Of a stretch of 64,000 nt of DNA, positions 34,632-43,342 are shown piece by piece (position 1 is the stretch's first letter; the number at the start of each line of letters is the position of its first letter). The notes beneath the pieces were generated by a model. It was not told the origin of the DNA, ran no database searches, and saw only the letters and a list, made by a program, of their open reading frames with translations. The DNA is from Actinomycetales bacterium (GTDB taxonomy: Bacteria; Actinomycetota; Actinomycetes; Actinomycetales; Dermatophilaceae). The position numbers and the translations under genes were made by a program. The stretch covers positions 26,225 to 90,224 of the forward strand of contig JADJVI010000008.1 in the NCBI GenBank assembly GCA_016710645.1, given 5' to 3'.

Positions 34632-34895
34632 ATGCACGAGCTGTTGCTCGTTCCCGCGCAGGTGGGGGCCGAGGGGGAGGCCGGGTGGCAGGAGCGTTCA
34701 TTGTGCGCCCAGACCGATCCCGAGGCCTTTTTCCCCGAGAAGGGTGGCTCTACGCGCGAGGCCAAGAAGGTCTGTGTCAGTTGTGAGGTCCGCGTCGAGT
34801 GCCTGGAGTACGCGCTGGCCAACGACGAGCGCTTCGGCATCTGGGGTGGCCTGTCCGAGCGCGAACGCCGCAAGCTCAAGAAGCGAGCCGTGTGA
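34632..34895 (+). CDS. whiB: WhiB-family iron-sulfur regulator (WhiB2/WhmD type)
   Basis: 87 residues. Four cysteines (SLCAQ, VCVSC, VECLEYA) bind a [4Fe-4S] cluster; GIWGGLSERERRKLKKRAV is the turn and basic DNA-contact tail. The family controls division and septation genes with sigma factors. GAGGAGG at 34621-34627 sets the ATG at 34632; the longer frame from 34542 has no ribosome site. Location beside fbiA matches Rv3260c whiB2. Confidence 0.93.
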   Translation: MHELLLVPAQVGAEGEAGWQERSLCAQTDPEAFFPEKGGSTREAKKVCVSCEVRVECLEYALANDERFGIWGGLSERERRKLKKRAV

Positions 34896-34958
34896 GCGCC
34901 CCGGGCGCTCGCTGTGGCCTGACCCGCGGACCGGCGCCGCGGCATACCTAGGACGCTG

Positions 34959-37900
34959 GTGACTTCCCCGACCCACCCCCTGGCCGCCTCCGCCGAGGCC
35001 TCACCTCCCAGCGCGGAGGAGGCTTCGCGCAGCCTCGCCGACCCCACCATGGGGCAGAGTCCCGGGAGGCCATCCCTCGTGGCCGAGGCGCAGCAGGTCC
35101 AGGCGCCCGTTGTCGCCGCCATCCTCGTCCTGCGCAATGGCGCCCCCTGGTTGCCGGCGTGCCTGGCCGGTCTGGCCGCGCAGCGCCAGGCACCCGAGCG
35201 GCTGGTCGCCGTCGACATCGCCTCGACCGACGGCAGCGCGGCACTGGTGAGCTCTCATCGCGACCTTGCCGACGCGATCCCCGCTGTCGACGTGGTCCGG
35301 GTGGACGCCAGCACCAGCTTTGCCGCCGCGGTCCAGGCCGGGGTTGAGCGGCTGGCCCCGGACGCGGGCGCCGACTGGCTGTGGCTGCTGCACGATGACA
35401 GCGCACCCGAGCCCGAGGCGCTCGCCGCACTCGTCGGTGCGGTGCGCCGCTCCCCGTCGGTCGGGATGGCTGGCCCCAAGGTCCTGGAATGGGAACGGCC
35501 GCGCCGGCTGCTCGAGGTCGGACACCAGCTCACGGCGACCGGTCGGCGCATTTTCGCTCCAGCACCGGGCGAACGGGACCAGGGACAGTACGACGAGCGC
35601 ACCGACGTCCTCGCGGTCGGCAGCTGCGGCATGCTGGTGCGCCGCTCGGTCTACACCGAGCTAGGTGGCCTCGACGCGGCATACCCCGACCCTGCGGACT
35701 CACTCGATTTCGGCTGGCGCACCCAACTCGCCGGCCATCGGGTCGTCGTCGTCCCTGACGCCCGGGTGCGGCATGTCGACGCGCGCTACGACGTGGCGCG
35801 CAGCACCACGGCGGAGGGGGCCGCTGCCCGGCGGGCCCACCGCAGCGCTGCCCGCCGGGTCGCGTTGGCGCGTTGCTCGCCGTGGGCCCTGCCCTTCCTG
35901 TCCATCTGGATCGTCGTGAGTTCGTTGGTCACGGCGGCAGCGCTGATGTTGCTCAAACGTCCGGCGCATGCCTGGGTCGAACTCGGCGACATCGGGGCGC
36001 TCGCGCATCCGATTTCTGCGCTGCGGTCGCGGTGGCATTTCCGTCGGTTGCGTCGGTTGCGTCGGCGAGACCTCTCGACCGTGTTCGTCACGACCGGCGA
36101 CTCGGTGCGCCATCTGGTCGACAAGGTCCACGAGGCGCTGACGCCCGACCGCGAGATCGACGACAGCAGTGTTGGGTTGGGGTCCACCGAGTCTGGCCCG
36201 GTGGCGGAGGAAGCCGACAACCTCGCGGTGCTGCCCGCTTCCCTGCCCCAGCGCATTGTCACCAACCCCGGGTTCCTCGCCGTGGTTGGGGCCGCAGGGG
36301 CATCCGCCTATGGCTTGCGTCAGGTACTGCGCGCGGGCGTCCTCGACGCCGAGGGCTACGGGCTAGTGGGCGGTGAGCTGCAGCGAGTGGTCACCGGGTC
36401 GTCCGGGCTCTGGCACACCTATCGCGACGTCTGGTCGGGCGCCGGCTGGGGCGGCACCACCGAATCCGGCCCGAGCGTCGGGGTGCTCGCAGGGTTGGTC
36501 TGGCTGGGCGAACGCCTCCCCTATGTCGCGGATGGCCGATCGCCTGCCTCTGTCGTTCTCGCGTGGTTGCTCCTGCTCGGTATGCCGTTGGCGACCGGCA
36601 CGGCATACCTCGCCTCGCGCGTGCTGCCCGCCTCTCGTTGGCTCCGCGGGTTGGCTGCCCTGGCGTGGGGCACGGGTGGGGTCGCGCTCGCAGCGGTGTC
36701 CAGCGGGCGGGTCACGGTGGTGCTGGCCCACATCCTGCTCCCGCTCGTCGCAGCCGGGGTGGTGCGCTCGCTGGCACCCAATGCCACCTTTACGGCTGCT
36801 GCCGCCACCGGCCTGGGTGGTGCCGTCCTCGCGGCTTTTGTGCCCCTCTATCTTGTCCCTCTTGTCGTCGTGGCGGCGGTCATCGTCGTCGTGGGGCCGG
36901 GATTGGCCCCTCGCGTGCGTGGGCTCGCGATCCTCGGCATTCCGTTGGCCCTGCTGCTGCCGTGGCTCCCGCAATGGCGTGATCCCGCAGCGCTGCTGGG
37001 CGCCCCGGGACTGCTCGACATCGCTCCAGCTCCCGCTGTTGCGCTCGGGAAGGTGGTGCTCGGTTTCCCGGACGGCATGCCCACTTGGGTCGCGTTCCTG
37101 GCCGTCCCCGGGTATGTCGCGGCTGCGCTCGCGCTGGTGCGTCGCACCCGCTCGCGCGCCGCGACGGTCGGGGTTTGGAGCGTGACCGTGCTCGGATTGG
37201 TCGGTCTCGGGGTCGCCGTCTTCGCTCGACGCATCGAGCTCGGCGCAGCAGTGGCCGGCGATGGGACGGTCGCGTCAACGACGCTCTGGCCGGGCGTGGG
37301 CGCCCAACTGCTGACCTTTGCCGTGCTCACTCTCGCACTGCACGGTTCGCTCGGTTTGACCGACCTCGTTGGTGCCCACGGCTGGGGGTGGCGTCGGGTT
37401 GTGACCGGCTTAGGATTGGCCGTTCTCGTCGGGGCTGTCACCGTCGGCGCGGCCGGCGCCCTGCGACCCGGCATTGACACCCTTCAGGTGGCGACCGCGA
37501 CGACCGTTCCTGCGGTCGCCGTCGAACAAGCGCGGGGTTCCGATGCCAATCGCATGGTGGTCCTGACCCCCAGCGCCGAGCACCTCGATGTCGAGGTGGT
37601 CGGTGCCGAACCTGCCAGCGTCGTGCGGGCTGTCGCACCCCGCGCGTGGCCCACCGATCCCGGGGTCATCGACCTCGTGCATGCTCTCGCGTCGGGGCAG
37701 ACGCCTGCGGAGAGTTCGCCCGGGGCGGCCCTGGCCGACCTCGGCGTAGGGTTCGTCTCGCTGAGGGCGGCAGGAACCGACCCACTCGTGCGGGTCCTCG
37801 ATGCCACCTCAGGCTTGACCCGGTTAGGCAGCACTGACGGGCAGATCCTCTGGCGCGTGCTGACGCGGGCTTCGGCCACCAACCCCGGTGAAGCCGTCAA

Positions 37901-38258
37901 TCCCTCGCGGGTGCGGCTCACTTCCGCTGATGGCAAGCCCATCTCGGGGGTGCCGGTGAGCGGCCCGCACGCCCAGCTCACCGCGTCCCTGGCCGCTGGG
38001 CCCGACGGGCGCAGACTCGTCGTCGCTGAGAGCCGTCAGTGGGCCGATCGGGCCAATGTCACGCTCGACGGTCAGAGCCTGACCCCGCTGGCGGGCTCCG
38101 GCCCACCGGCATACCAACTCCCGGCGACGGCGGGAACGCTGGAGATCGCGCTTCCGGCCCGGCACGGCCGGTGGTACCAACTTCACCTGCTGTTGGTCGG
38201 CATCGCGGTCTTCCTCGCCGTGCCCTTCGGTAACCGCCGATCCAGGAGGCTGCGATGA
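34959..38258 (+). CDS. Large membrane GT2-family glycosyltransferase
   Basis: 1,099 residues. N-terminal GT-A domain (about 50-300: VAAILVLRNGAPWL, LLHDDSAPEPEAL, GSCGMLVRRSVY, DFGWRTQLAG), then roughly a dozen membrane helices (about 310-845) and an extracytoplasmic C-terminal domain closed by a final helix (LHLLLVGIAVFLAVPF). GTG start with a weak -10 nearby. Overlaps the DUF5719 gene (ATGA). The pair is conserved near whiB in actinobacteria but I know no assigned function; an envelope sugar transferase is likely. Residues near 365-373 come from a 9-bp triple repeat at 36042-36068. Confidence 0.8.
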   Translation: MTSPTHPLAASAEASPPSAEEASRSLADPTMGQSPGRPSLVAEAQQVQAPVVAAILVLRNGAPWLPACLAGLAAQRQAPERLVAVDIASTDGSAALVSSHRDLADAIPAVDVVRVDASTSFAAAVQAGVERLAPDAGADWLWLLHDDSAPEPEALAALVGAVRRSPSVGMAGPKVLEWERPRRLLEVGHQLTATGRRIFAPAPGERDQGQYDERTDVLAVGSCGMLVRRSVYTELGGLDAAYPDPADSLDFGWRTQLAGHRVVVVPDARVRHVDARYDVARSTTAEGAAARRAHRSAARRVALARCSPWALPFLSIWIVVSSLVTAAALMLLKRPAHAWVELGDIGALAHPISALRSRWHFRRLRRLRRRDLSTVFVTTGDSVRHLVDKVHEALTPDREIDDSSVGLGSTESGPVAEEADNLAVLPASLPQRIVTNPGFLAVVGAAGASAYGLRQVLRAGVLDAEGYGLVGGELQRVVTGSSGLWHTYRDVWSGAGWGGTTESGPSVGVLAGLVWLGERLPYVADGRSPASVVLAWLLLLGMPLATGTAYLASRVLPASRWLRGLAALAWGTGGVALAAVSSGRVTVVLAHILLPLVAAGVVRSLAPNATFTAAAATGLGGAVLAAFVPLYLVPLVVVAAVIVVVGPGLAPRVRGLAILGIPLALLLPWLPQWRDPAALLGAPGLLDIAPAPAVALGKVVLGFPDGMPTWVAFLAVPGYVAAALALVRRTRSRAATVGVWSVTVLGLVGLGVAVFARRIELGAAVAGDGTVASTTLWPGVGAQLLTFAVLTLALHGSLGLTDLVGAHGWGWRRVVTGLGLAVLVGAVTVGAAGALRPGIDTLQVATATTVPAVAVEQARGSDANRMVVLTPSAEHLDVEVVGAEPASVVRAVAPRAWPTDPGVIDLVHALASGQTPAESSPGAALADLGVGFVSLRAAGTDPLVRVLDATSGLTRLGSTDGQILWRVLTRASATNPGEAVNPSRVRLTSADGKPISGVPVSGPHAQLTASLAAGPDGRRLVVAESRQWADRANVTLDGQSLTPLAGSGPPAYQLPATAGTLEIALPARHGRWYQLHLLLVGIAVFLAVPFGNRRSRRLR

Positions 38259-39724
38259 GCGTCCCCTGGGTGAGGATCCTGCGGGCTGCCGGGGCTGGGG
38301 CCGTCGCGGGCGGCATCGTGTTCGCCGGATCGGCAGCCTCGGGGCAGGTGCACTTCGGCGCCCCGGTCGTCGCGGCCGCTCCCAGCACGCCGGTGGGAAT
38401 CCCGGTGCGCACGGCGAGCTTGGTCTGTCCAGGGCCTGAGACCGAGGGCCTGGCCGGCGTCCCGGCCGTCGCCGGAGGGACGACCACGGTCCTTGCGGCA
38501 ACGGCACCGGCCGCCGCAGTGCAAGGCATGGTCACCCCCGCCGCGGGACAACTGAGCACCCGAGGACTCCCCGACGGTCCTGAGATCGGCACGTCCACCG
38601 AGCGTGGGCGAACCATCAGCGGCACGCTCTCCGGCAACGCCAGCGCGTCGATCACCGGTGCCGACGGATTGGCACCTGCGATGGCCGGGCTGCAGACCTG
38701 GCTGCGGACCGACTCCGACGACCGCGCGCTCATCGCGACCGCGTGTCAAGTGCCACGCGACTCCCACTGGCTGCTCGCGGGCGCCGGGGAGACCACCCGA
38801 CGCGAGCGTCTGGTCATCGCCAACCCGGGGGCCAACACCTTGACCGTCGACGTCACGGTCTATGGCCGCCAGGGGATCATCGCCGCGACCTCGAGCTCTC
38901 GGCTGGCGGTGCCGCCGCGCGGGCGCACGGTCGTGCTGCTCGACGCGATTGCTCCGGGGGAGGCGTCCCCCGCGGTCCACGTCGTCGCCTCGGGAGGCGT
39001 GGTCGCGGCGGTGTTGCAGGACTCCTGGATCGAGGGTGCAGTCGGACGCGGCAGCGACGACGTGGCCTCGACCCCGGCCCCGGCTACCGAGCACCTCATC
39101 GCTGCCGTGCCGGTCTCCGGTCCGGCAATGGTGCGAGTGCTCGTCCCCGGCACGGTGGAGGCGGTCGTCCAAACTCGTGCGCTCACCCCGGACGGCCCCA
39201 TCTCGCTCCCGCAGGACAGCGTGGTCCGCGTCCCGGCGGGGGCCGTTCGCGACATCGCCATCGGGTCGCTGCCTCCGGGCACGTATGCCGTGCAGGTCAA
39301 GTCCGATCAGCCGATGGTCGCCGCAGCAATGACCGAGCGCCGGGCCGACGGCAACGGGCCCTCGGATCTGGCGTGGGCCGCCGCCTCCGAGCCGATCGAC
39401 GGAGTGGCTGGCACGCCGGTGCCGGCCGTGACGCGAGCCGGGCTGGTGCTGGCGGCGGTCGGGGCCGACGCGCGGGTCACCGTGACCAAGGTCGCCGCAG
39501 ACGGCACCGCGACAGCCTCAGACGTCACCGTTCCCGGTGACTCGGTCACCCAGGTCGACGTCACCGGCACCGCAGCTGTCTGGCTCCGGCCCAGCGGGGG
39601 AGCGGTGCGGGCCGGTCTGGTCCTCGAGCTCACCGATGCGGGCGGTCCGCTCTACAGCGTTGTTGCCCTCAACCCTGCTGTCGTGACGGGCACCGACGTC
39701 GTCGTTCGCGACGTGCGTCGCTGA
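38255..39724 (+). CDS. DUF5719 family exported protein
   Basis: 489 residues. A short N-terminal hydrophobic stretch (AAGAGAVAGGIVFAGSAASG) looks like an uncleaved anchor or signal, followed by beta-rich Ala/Val/Thr repeats with segments such as RRERLVIANPGANTLTVDVTVYG and VPPRGRTVVLLDAI. Function unknown; translational coupling to the large glycosyltransferase suggests a partner in envelope assembly. Confidence 0.78.
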   Translation: MSVPWVRILRAAGAGAVAGGIVFAGSAASGQVHFGAPVVAAAPSTPVGIPVRTASLVCPGPETEGLAGVPAVAGGTTTVLAATAPAAAVQGMVTPAAGQLSTRGLPDGPEIGTSTERGRTISGTLSGNASASITGADGLAPAMAGLQTWLRTDSDDRALIATACQVPRDSHWLLAGAGETTRRERLVIANPGANTLTVDVTVYGRQGIIAATSSSRLAVPPRGRTVVLLDAIAPGEASPAVHVVASGGVVAAVLQDSWIEGAVGRGSDDVASTPAPATEHLIAAVPVSGPAMVRVLVPGTVEAVVQTRALTPDGPISLPQDSVVRVPAGAVRDIAIGSLPPGTYAVQVKSDQPMVAAAMTERRADGNGPSDLAWAAASEPIDGVAGTPVPAVTRAGLVLAAVGADARVTVTKVAADGTATASDVTVPGDSVTQVDVTGTAAVWLRPSGGAVRAGLVLELTDAGGPLYSVVALNPAVVTGTDVVVRDVRR

Positions 39725-39761
39725 CGGCCCGACGGCATACCGGGTTGCCGGTTGCGTCTCG

Positions 39762-40226
39762 CTAATCCTGCTCGTAGCGCGGGTCAAGGTCGTGCGGGGC
39801 GACACCCAACAGGCCGGCGATCTGCTCGGTGACCACCTGCCCGACCAGCAACGCAAGATCGCGGTCGTCCACGGCTCGGGTGTGGATCGGACGCCGATAG
39901 ATGACGACGCGCGCCGGCGTGCGTCCCTGGGCGGCAAAGACCCGCCCGAGCGGGATCTCGGCGTGTTCCCACGGAGCCGGATCGCTGGGCGGAACTTCCT
40001 CGACGGCCAACTCGAAGACCGGGAACGGACGGTTCCACGCACGCTCCAGGCTGGTGGCGACCTCCAGAACCACCTCATCGAACCGCTCGGCCCGGCTGGT
40101 CATGGCCGGCACCGGAGGCCAGGCCAGCGGCCCTCGAAGGCCACGCCCATGGCGGCGACGGCGCCGCGGCTGGTTGGGGCTTCGGGAGCTGCGCGGGCTG
40201 AGCGGTTGGCCGGCGGACGGGGTCAC
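39762..40226 (-). CDS. Metallopeptidase-family protein lacking HExxH
   Basis: 154 residues, zincin-like DUF1025 family equivalent to Rv3259. FDEVVLEVATSLERAWNR, VVIYRRPIHTRAVDDRDLALLVGQVVTEQIAGLLG fit the family, but the HExxH of proteobacterial members is replaced by VGQVVTEQ, so zinc catalysis is doubtful. GTG 40226 has TAGAGT 6 bases upstream (minus 40233-40238); ATG 40103 is the alternative and removes an Arg/Pro-rich tail. Confidence 0.75.
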   Translation of the reverse strand: MTPSAGQPLSPRSSRSPNQPRRRRRHGRGLRGPLAWPPVPAMTSRAERFDEVVLEVATSLERAWNRPFPVFELAVEEVPPSDPAPWEHAEIPLGRVFAAQGRTPARVVIYRRPIHTRAVDDRDLALLVGQVVTEQIAGLLGVAPHDLDPRYEQD

Positions 40227-40232
40227 GGGCCA

Positions 40233-40290
40233 ACTCTAGGCGCCTGCGCGGCGCGCCGGACGGGCGCTGGTCGGCGCCGGGATCTAGAGT
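40233..40290. promoter_or_regulatory. Divergent TAGAGT boxes
   Basis: TAGAGT on the minus strand (40233-40238) is 6 bases before GTG 40226, and TAGAGT on the plus strand (40285-40290) is 6 bases before GTG 40297. Identical boxes and spacing indicate leaderless divergent transcripts. Confidence 0.5.
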
Positions 40291-40296
40291 TCCGGC

Positions 40297-40680
40297 GTGG
40301 CTCTCATGCGGCAGTGTTCCAAGACGGGGTGCCGTGGCGGCGCGGTAGCGACGCTCACCTATGTCTATGCCGACCAGACCGCGGTGCTAGGCCCCCTGGC
40401 CACCTATGCCGAGCCACACTCCTACGATCTGTGCGCTCGCCATGCCGAGCGGCTTACGGTGCCTCGGGGTTGGGAGGCTGTGCGCCTCGACATCGACTAC
40501 TCCGTGCCACCGCCGTCCACCGACGACCTGTTGGCACTAGCTGACGCCGTCCGCGAAGCGGCCCGACCTCGTCCCCACGCCAGCGCCTCCGTCCCACCGA
40601 CACGGTCCGCGGCGTCCGATCACGGGGACCCGACCGAAGGCGTCCGCCGGGGCCACCTGCGGGTGCTGCGGTCGCCCTGA
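40297..40680 (+). CDS. DUF3499 family protein
   Basis: 127 residues, orthologue of Rv3258c by content and place. Cysteines and histidines in MRQCSKTGCRGGAVATLTYVYAD and YDLCARHAERLTVPRGW suggest a small zinc site. Function unknown. GTG start at the end of a leaderless promoter. Confidence 0.85.
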   Translation: MALMRQCSKTGCRGGAVATLTYVYADQTAVLGPLATYAEPHSYDLCARHAERLTVPRGWEAVRLDIDYSVPPPSTDDLLALADAVREAARPRPHASASVPPTRSAASDHGDPTEGVRRGHLRVLRSP

Positions 40681-40723
40681 GTAGGAGCCAGAGCCGACTC
40701 CCCAGGGGTCGCTCTCGGAGGGT

Positions 40724-40729
40724 TAGGCT
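40724..40729 (+). promoter_or_regulatory. -10 box of the phosphomannomutase-like gene
   Basis: TAGGCT lies 7 bases before GTG 40737. Supports this start and a leaderless mRNA. Confidence 0.5.
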
Positions 40730-40736
40730 GGCCGGC

Positions 40737-42032
40737 GTGAACTCCGCGTCGGCTCCGATCAGCGCGTCGGTCGTGGCGGGTGGACTCGCCTCTCGCGGAC
40801 CGCACCCACTCGACGCCACCGCCTGGTATGCCGTGGGGCTGGCTATCGGCGGTCACCTGGGCAGCTCGACCGAGCCGGTCATCGTCGGCAACGACGGTCG
40901 GGCAGCGGCTGCCATGGACGGTGACGCACTCGTCAGGGGACTGCTCGATGCGGGGCGTGACGTGGTCGATCTCGGCGGCCTGACAGCTGACGGCCTGCGC
41001 TTCTGCGCCGGGGCCTATGGCTCGCCCGCGGTGTTCGTGGGCTCCAGCAGCCGGTATGCCGTCGACGTGACAGTGACCGTCTGGGGGCCTGGGGTCACCC
41101 CGTGGAGCGAGGCCGACGTGGCTGCCCTCGCGGAATTGGCCGATAGCGTGCTGGCGAACGGGGACGACGCCGTGGTCGGAGACGCGGTGCCCGCGCTGGG
41201 GAACGCGGACGCGAAGGCGACCGGACGGCATACCCGTCGTGAGGTGACGAGCGAGTATGCCGCCTTCCTCACCTTGATCTCCGGCGGACCGTGCCGCCAC
41301 CCACGCACTGTCGCCGTCGATGCCGCAGGCCCCGCCGTCGCACGACTGCTGGACGCCCTGGTCACCGGTGACGGAGTTGCCCCGGCCTGGCCGCTGCGCT
41401 GGGTCGGCGTCGATCGCGCCCTGGACGACCTCCCGGACGGATATGCCGACCTCCATCGGCTGAGAGAGTCGATCGCCCGAGAACGAGCCGACCTTGGCGT
41501 GGCGTTCGACGGCGATGGCGACCAGATCGTCGTGCTCGATGAGCGCGGCGGCGTTCTACCCCCGGCTGCCGTTGTCGACCTGCTCGCGCTGCCGGTCGAC
41601 CGGCTCAAGGTCAGTGACGGCGGCGACTATCGCTGGGCTGAGGCGTGGGGGAGCGTCTCAGGGCTCACCGCCCTGCTGCACCTGCTGGTCGCGCTGGACC
41701 GGTCCGACCTGGCTGGCCGCCCGCTGTCCGAGAGTCGCCCGGCATACCCCATGAAGGAGAACACCCTCGTGCCCGAGCTGTCCCCCGAGCCCATCGCGAC
41801 CACCCCATCAGGGGACGAGCCAGCTGGCCCAGCGGTCGACCACGGCCTGCAGCCTTGGATGCGGAGCCTGCTGCGCTGCCCTGCGTGCCGCGCCGAGCTG
41901 CGCGACGAGGACGGCCCGCAGGGGCCCGAACTGGCCTGTGGGGACGCAGACTGTGGGCGCAACTACCCGATCGTCGACGGCATCCCCGTGCTGCTCGTCG
42001 ACCAGGCCAGGGTGCGCGCCGAGGCGAACTGA
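40737..42032 (+). CDS. Degenerate phosphohexomutase joined to a Trm112 zinc ribbon
   Basis: 431 residues in one open frame. Residues 1-~340 resemble phosphomannomutase (cf. Rv3257c ManB) but are short: the catalytic TASHNP serine loop is replaced by GSSSRYAVDV, the metal loop AFDGDGDQ near 256 remains, and domain III is nearly absent. Residues ~375-431 are a Trm112/UPF0434 zinc ribbon (CPAC, CGDADCG, NYPIVDGIPVLL). An internal AAGGAG (41754-41759) precedes in-frame GTG 41769, so the zinc ribbon may also be made alone (87 residues). I infer loss of mutase activity. Confidence 0.75.
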   Translation: MNSASAPISASVVAGGLASRGPHPLDATAWYAVGLAIGGHLGSSTEPVIVGNDGRAAAAMDGDALVRGLLDAGRDVVDLGGLTADGLRFCAGAYGSPAVFVGSSSRYAVDVTVTVWGPGVTPWSEADVAALAELADSVLANGDDAVVGDAVPALGNADAKATGRHTRREVTSEYAAFLTLISGGPCRHPRTVAVDAAGPAVARLLDALVTGDGVAPAWPLRWVGVDRALDDLPDGYADLHRLRESIARERADLGVAFDGDGDQIVVLDERGGVLPPAAVVDLLALPVDRLKVSDGGDYRWAEAWGSVSGLTALLHLLVALDRSDLAGRPLSESRPAYPMKENTLVPELSPEPIATTPSGDEPAGPAVDHGLQPWMRSLLRCPACRAELRDEDGPQGPELACGDADCGRNYPIVDGIPVLLVDQARVRAEAN

Positions 42033-42034
42033 CC

Positions 42035-43258
42035 ATGCCCGCGCTGGACCCGACGCTCATCGACGACGAGGACGTGCTGGCGCGCCACGACTCCCGAGGG
42101 GTGCTGCGGTCGCTCGCGACGGCAGGGGCCCAAGTGCGTGAGGCGGTGCGGCTCAGCTCCGATGCTGGGATCGCCGGGGTGGCCGGGGGGTCGCGACCAC
42201 GTTCGGTGCTCGTCGCTGCCACCGGAGGCACCGCCATCGTCGGCGATGCGCTGGGCTGGTTTGCTGGTGCGGGGTCACCCGTGCCGATCGATACTCGTTC
42301 GCACGGTCCGCTGCCGGGCTGGGTGGGGTCGCTCGATCTCGTCATCGCGGTGTCGCAGTCCGGCCGGGCCGCTGGGCCGGTCAGTCTGGCCGCGGAGGCC
42401 GCTCGTCGGGGGGCTTTCCTGCTCACCGTCGGGGCACCGGATTCGCCACTGGCTGCCGTCTGCGCCCAGGCCAGAGGCGTCCATGTCGACGTCCCGACCA
42501 CCCGGACCTCCAGCCGCACGGCGTTGTGGTCGATGCTCACGCCGGTGCTGCTCGCCGCCGAGGCGCTCGGGCTGGCTCGGGTCGGTCCCGACGTGCTGGA
42601 GGCGACGGCCGAGCGGCTCGACCGCGCCGCCGAAAGTTTCCGGCCGTCGTCCGAGTCGTTCGTCAACCCGGCCAAGCTGCTCGCTGCCGACCTTGCCGAG
42701 GGTGTACCCGTCGTCATCGGTGACAGCCCGCTGTCGGGAGTCGCGGCCCGCCGCGCCGTCAGCGTGCTCGCGCGGATCGCCCGAGTGCCGGCCATGGCCG
42801 GTGAGCTCCCCGGAGCCGCCAGCGGTGCAGTCGCCCTACTGGACGGGCCCTACACCCAGACTGGGGCGCAGGCCGCGGCAGCAGCCACCGGACGCCGCGG
42901 CGGACCGAATGACGATGCGCTGACGGGAATCTTCCGCGACCCCTACCTCGATGCCCCGCCAGACGCGTCCCTCGCGGTCCTCATGCTCCGCGACGCCGCG
43001 GTCGACGCCTCGACGTCGTTGACCGATGCCGCAGGTGCCGACCCCAACCGCGTAGCCCTTGCCGACGCCGTCGTCGCGGTGGCCCGGGAGAGCGGCATCC
43101 GGGTCAGTGAGGCCCGAGCGGAACCCGGCCACACCCTGGAACGGCTGGCCGATCTCACCTCGCTCGTGGACTTCGCGGCGACCTACCTCGCCATCGGGCT
43201 CGGGCTGGACCCGTCGGTGTCCTCGCACCTGGCCCAACTGCGGGAGCGCACCAGCTGA
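42035..43258 (+). CDS. SIS-domain phosphoglucose/phosphomannose isomerase-like protein
   Basis: 407 residues. SIS fold with VLVAATGGTAIVGDALGWF, DLVIAVSQSGRA and a C-terminal bacterial PGI/PMI-like half ending in LVDFAATYLAIGLGLDP. Members interconvert fructose-6-P with glucose-6-P or mannose-6-P, but many actinobacterial copies (Rv3256c) are uncharacterised. Starts 2 bases after the upstream stop. The frame back to 41645 overlaps the previous gene and is rejected. Confidence 0.8.
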   Translation: MPALDPTLIDDEDVLARHDSRGVLRSLATAGAQVREAVRLSSDAGIAGVAGGSRPRSVLVAATGGTAIVGDALGWFAGAGSPVPIDTRSHGPLPGWVGSLDLVIAVSQSGRAAGPVSLAAEAARRGAFLLTVGAPDSPLAAVCAQARGVHVDVPTTRTSSRTALWSMLTPVLLAAEALGLARVGPDVLEATAERLDRAAESFRPSSESFVNPAKLLAADLAEGVPVVIGDSPLSGVAARRAVSVLARIARVPAMAGELPGAASGAVALLDGPYTQTGAQAAAAATGRRGGPNDDALTGIFRDPYLDAPPDASLAVLMLRDAAVDASTSLTDAAGADPNRVALADAVVAVARESGIRVSEARAEPGHTLERLADLTSLVDFAATYLAIGLGLDPSVSSHLAQLRERTS

Positions 43259-43286
43259 CTCGCTGATGCGCTCCCTTGAGCCCGGC

Positions 43287-43334
43287 GGTATGCCGGTCCG
43301 GCGGGCGATGCGGCACCCGGCCGACGGGCATACC
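43287..43334. terminator. Inverted GGTATGCC pair in a convergent gap
   Basis: GGTATGCC at 43287-43294 and GGCATACC at 43327-43334 face each other in the 84-bp gap between the SIS gene and the por operon end. The 32-base loop is GC-rich. A bidirectional terminator is plausible. Confidence 0.4.
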
Positions 43335-43342
43335 CGTGCTGG

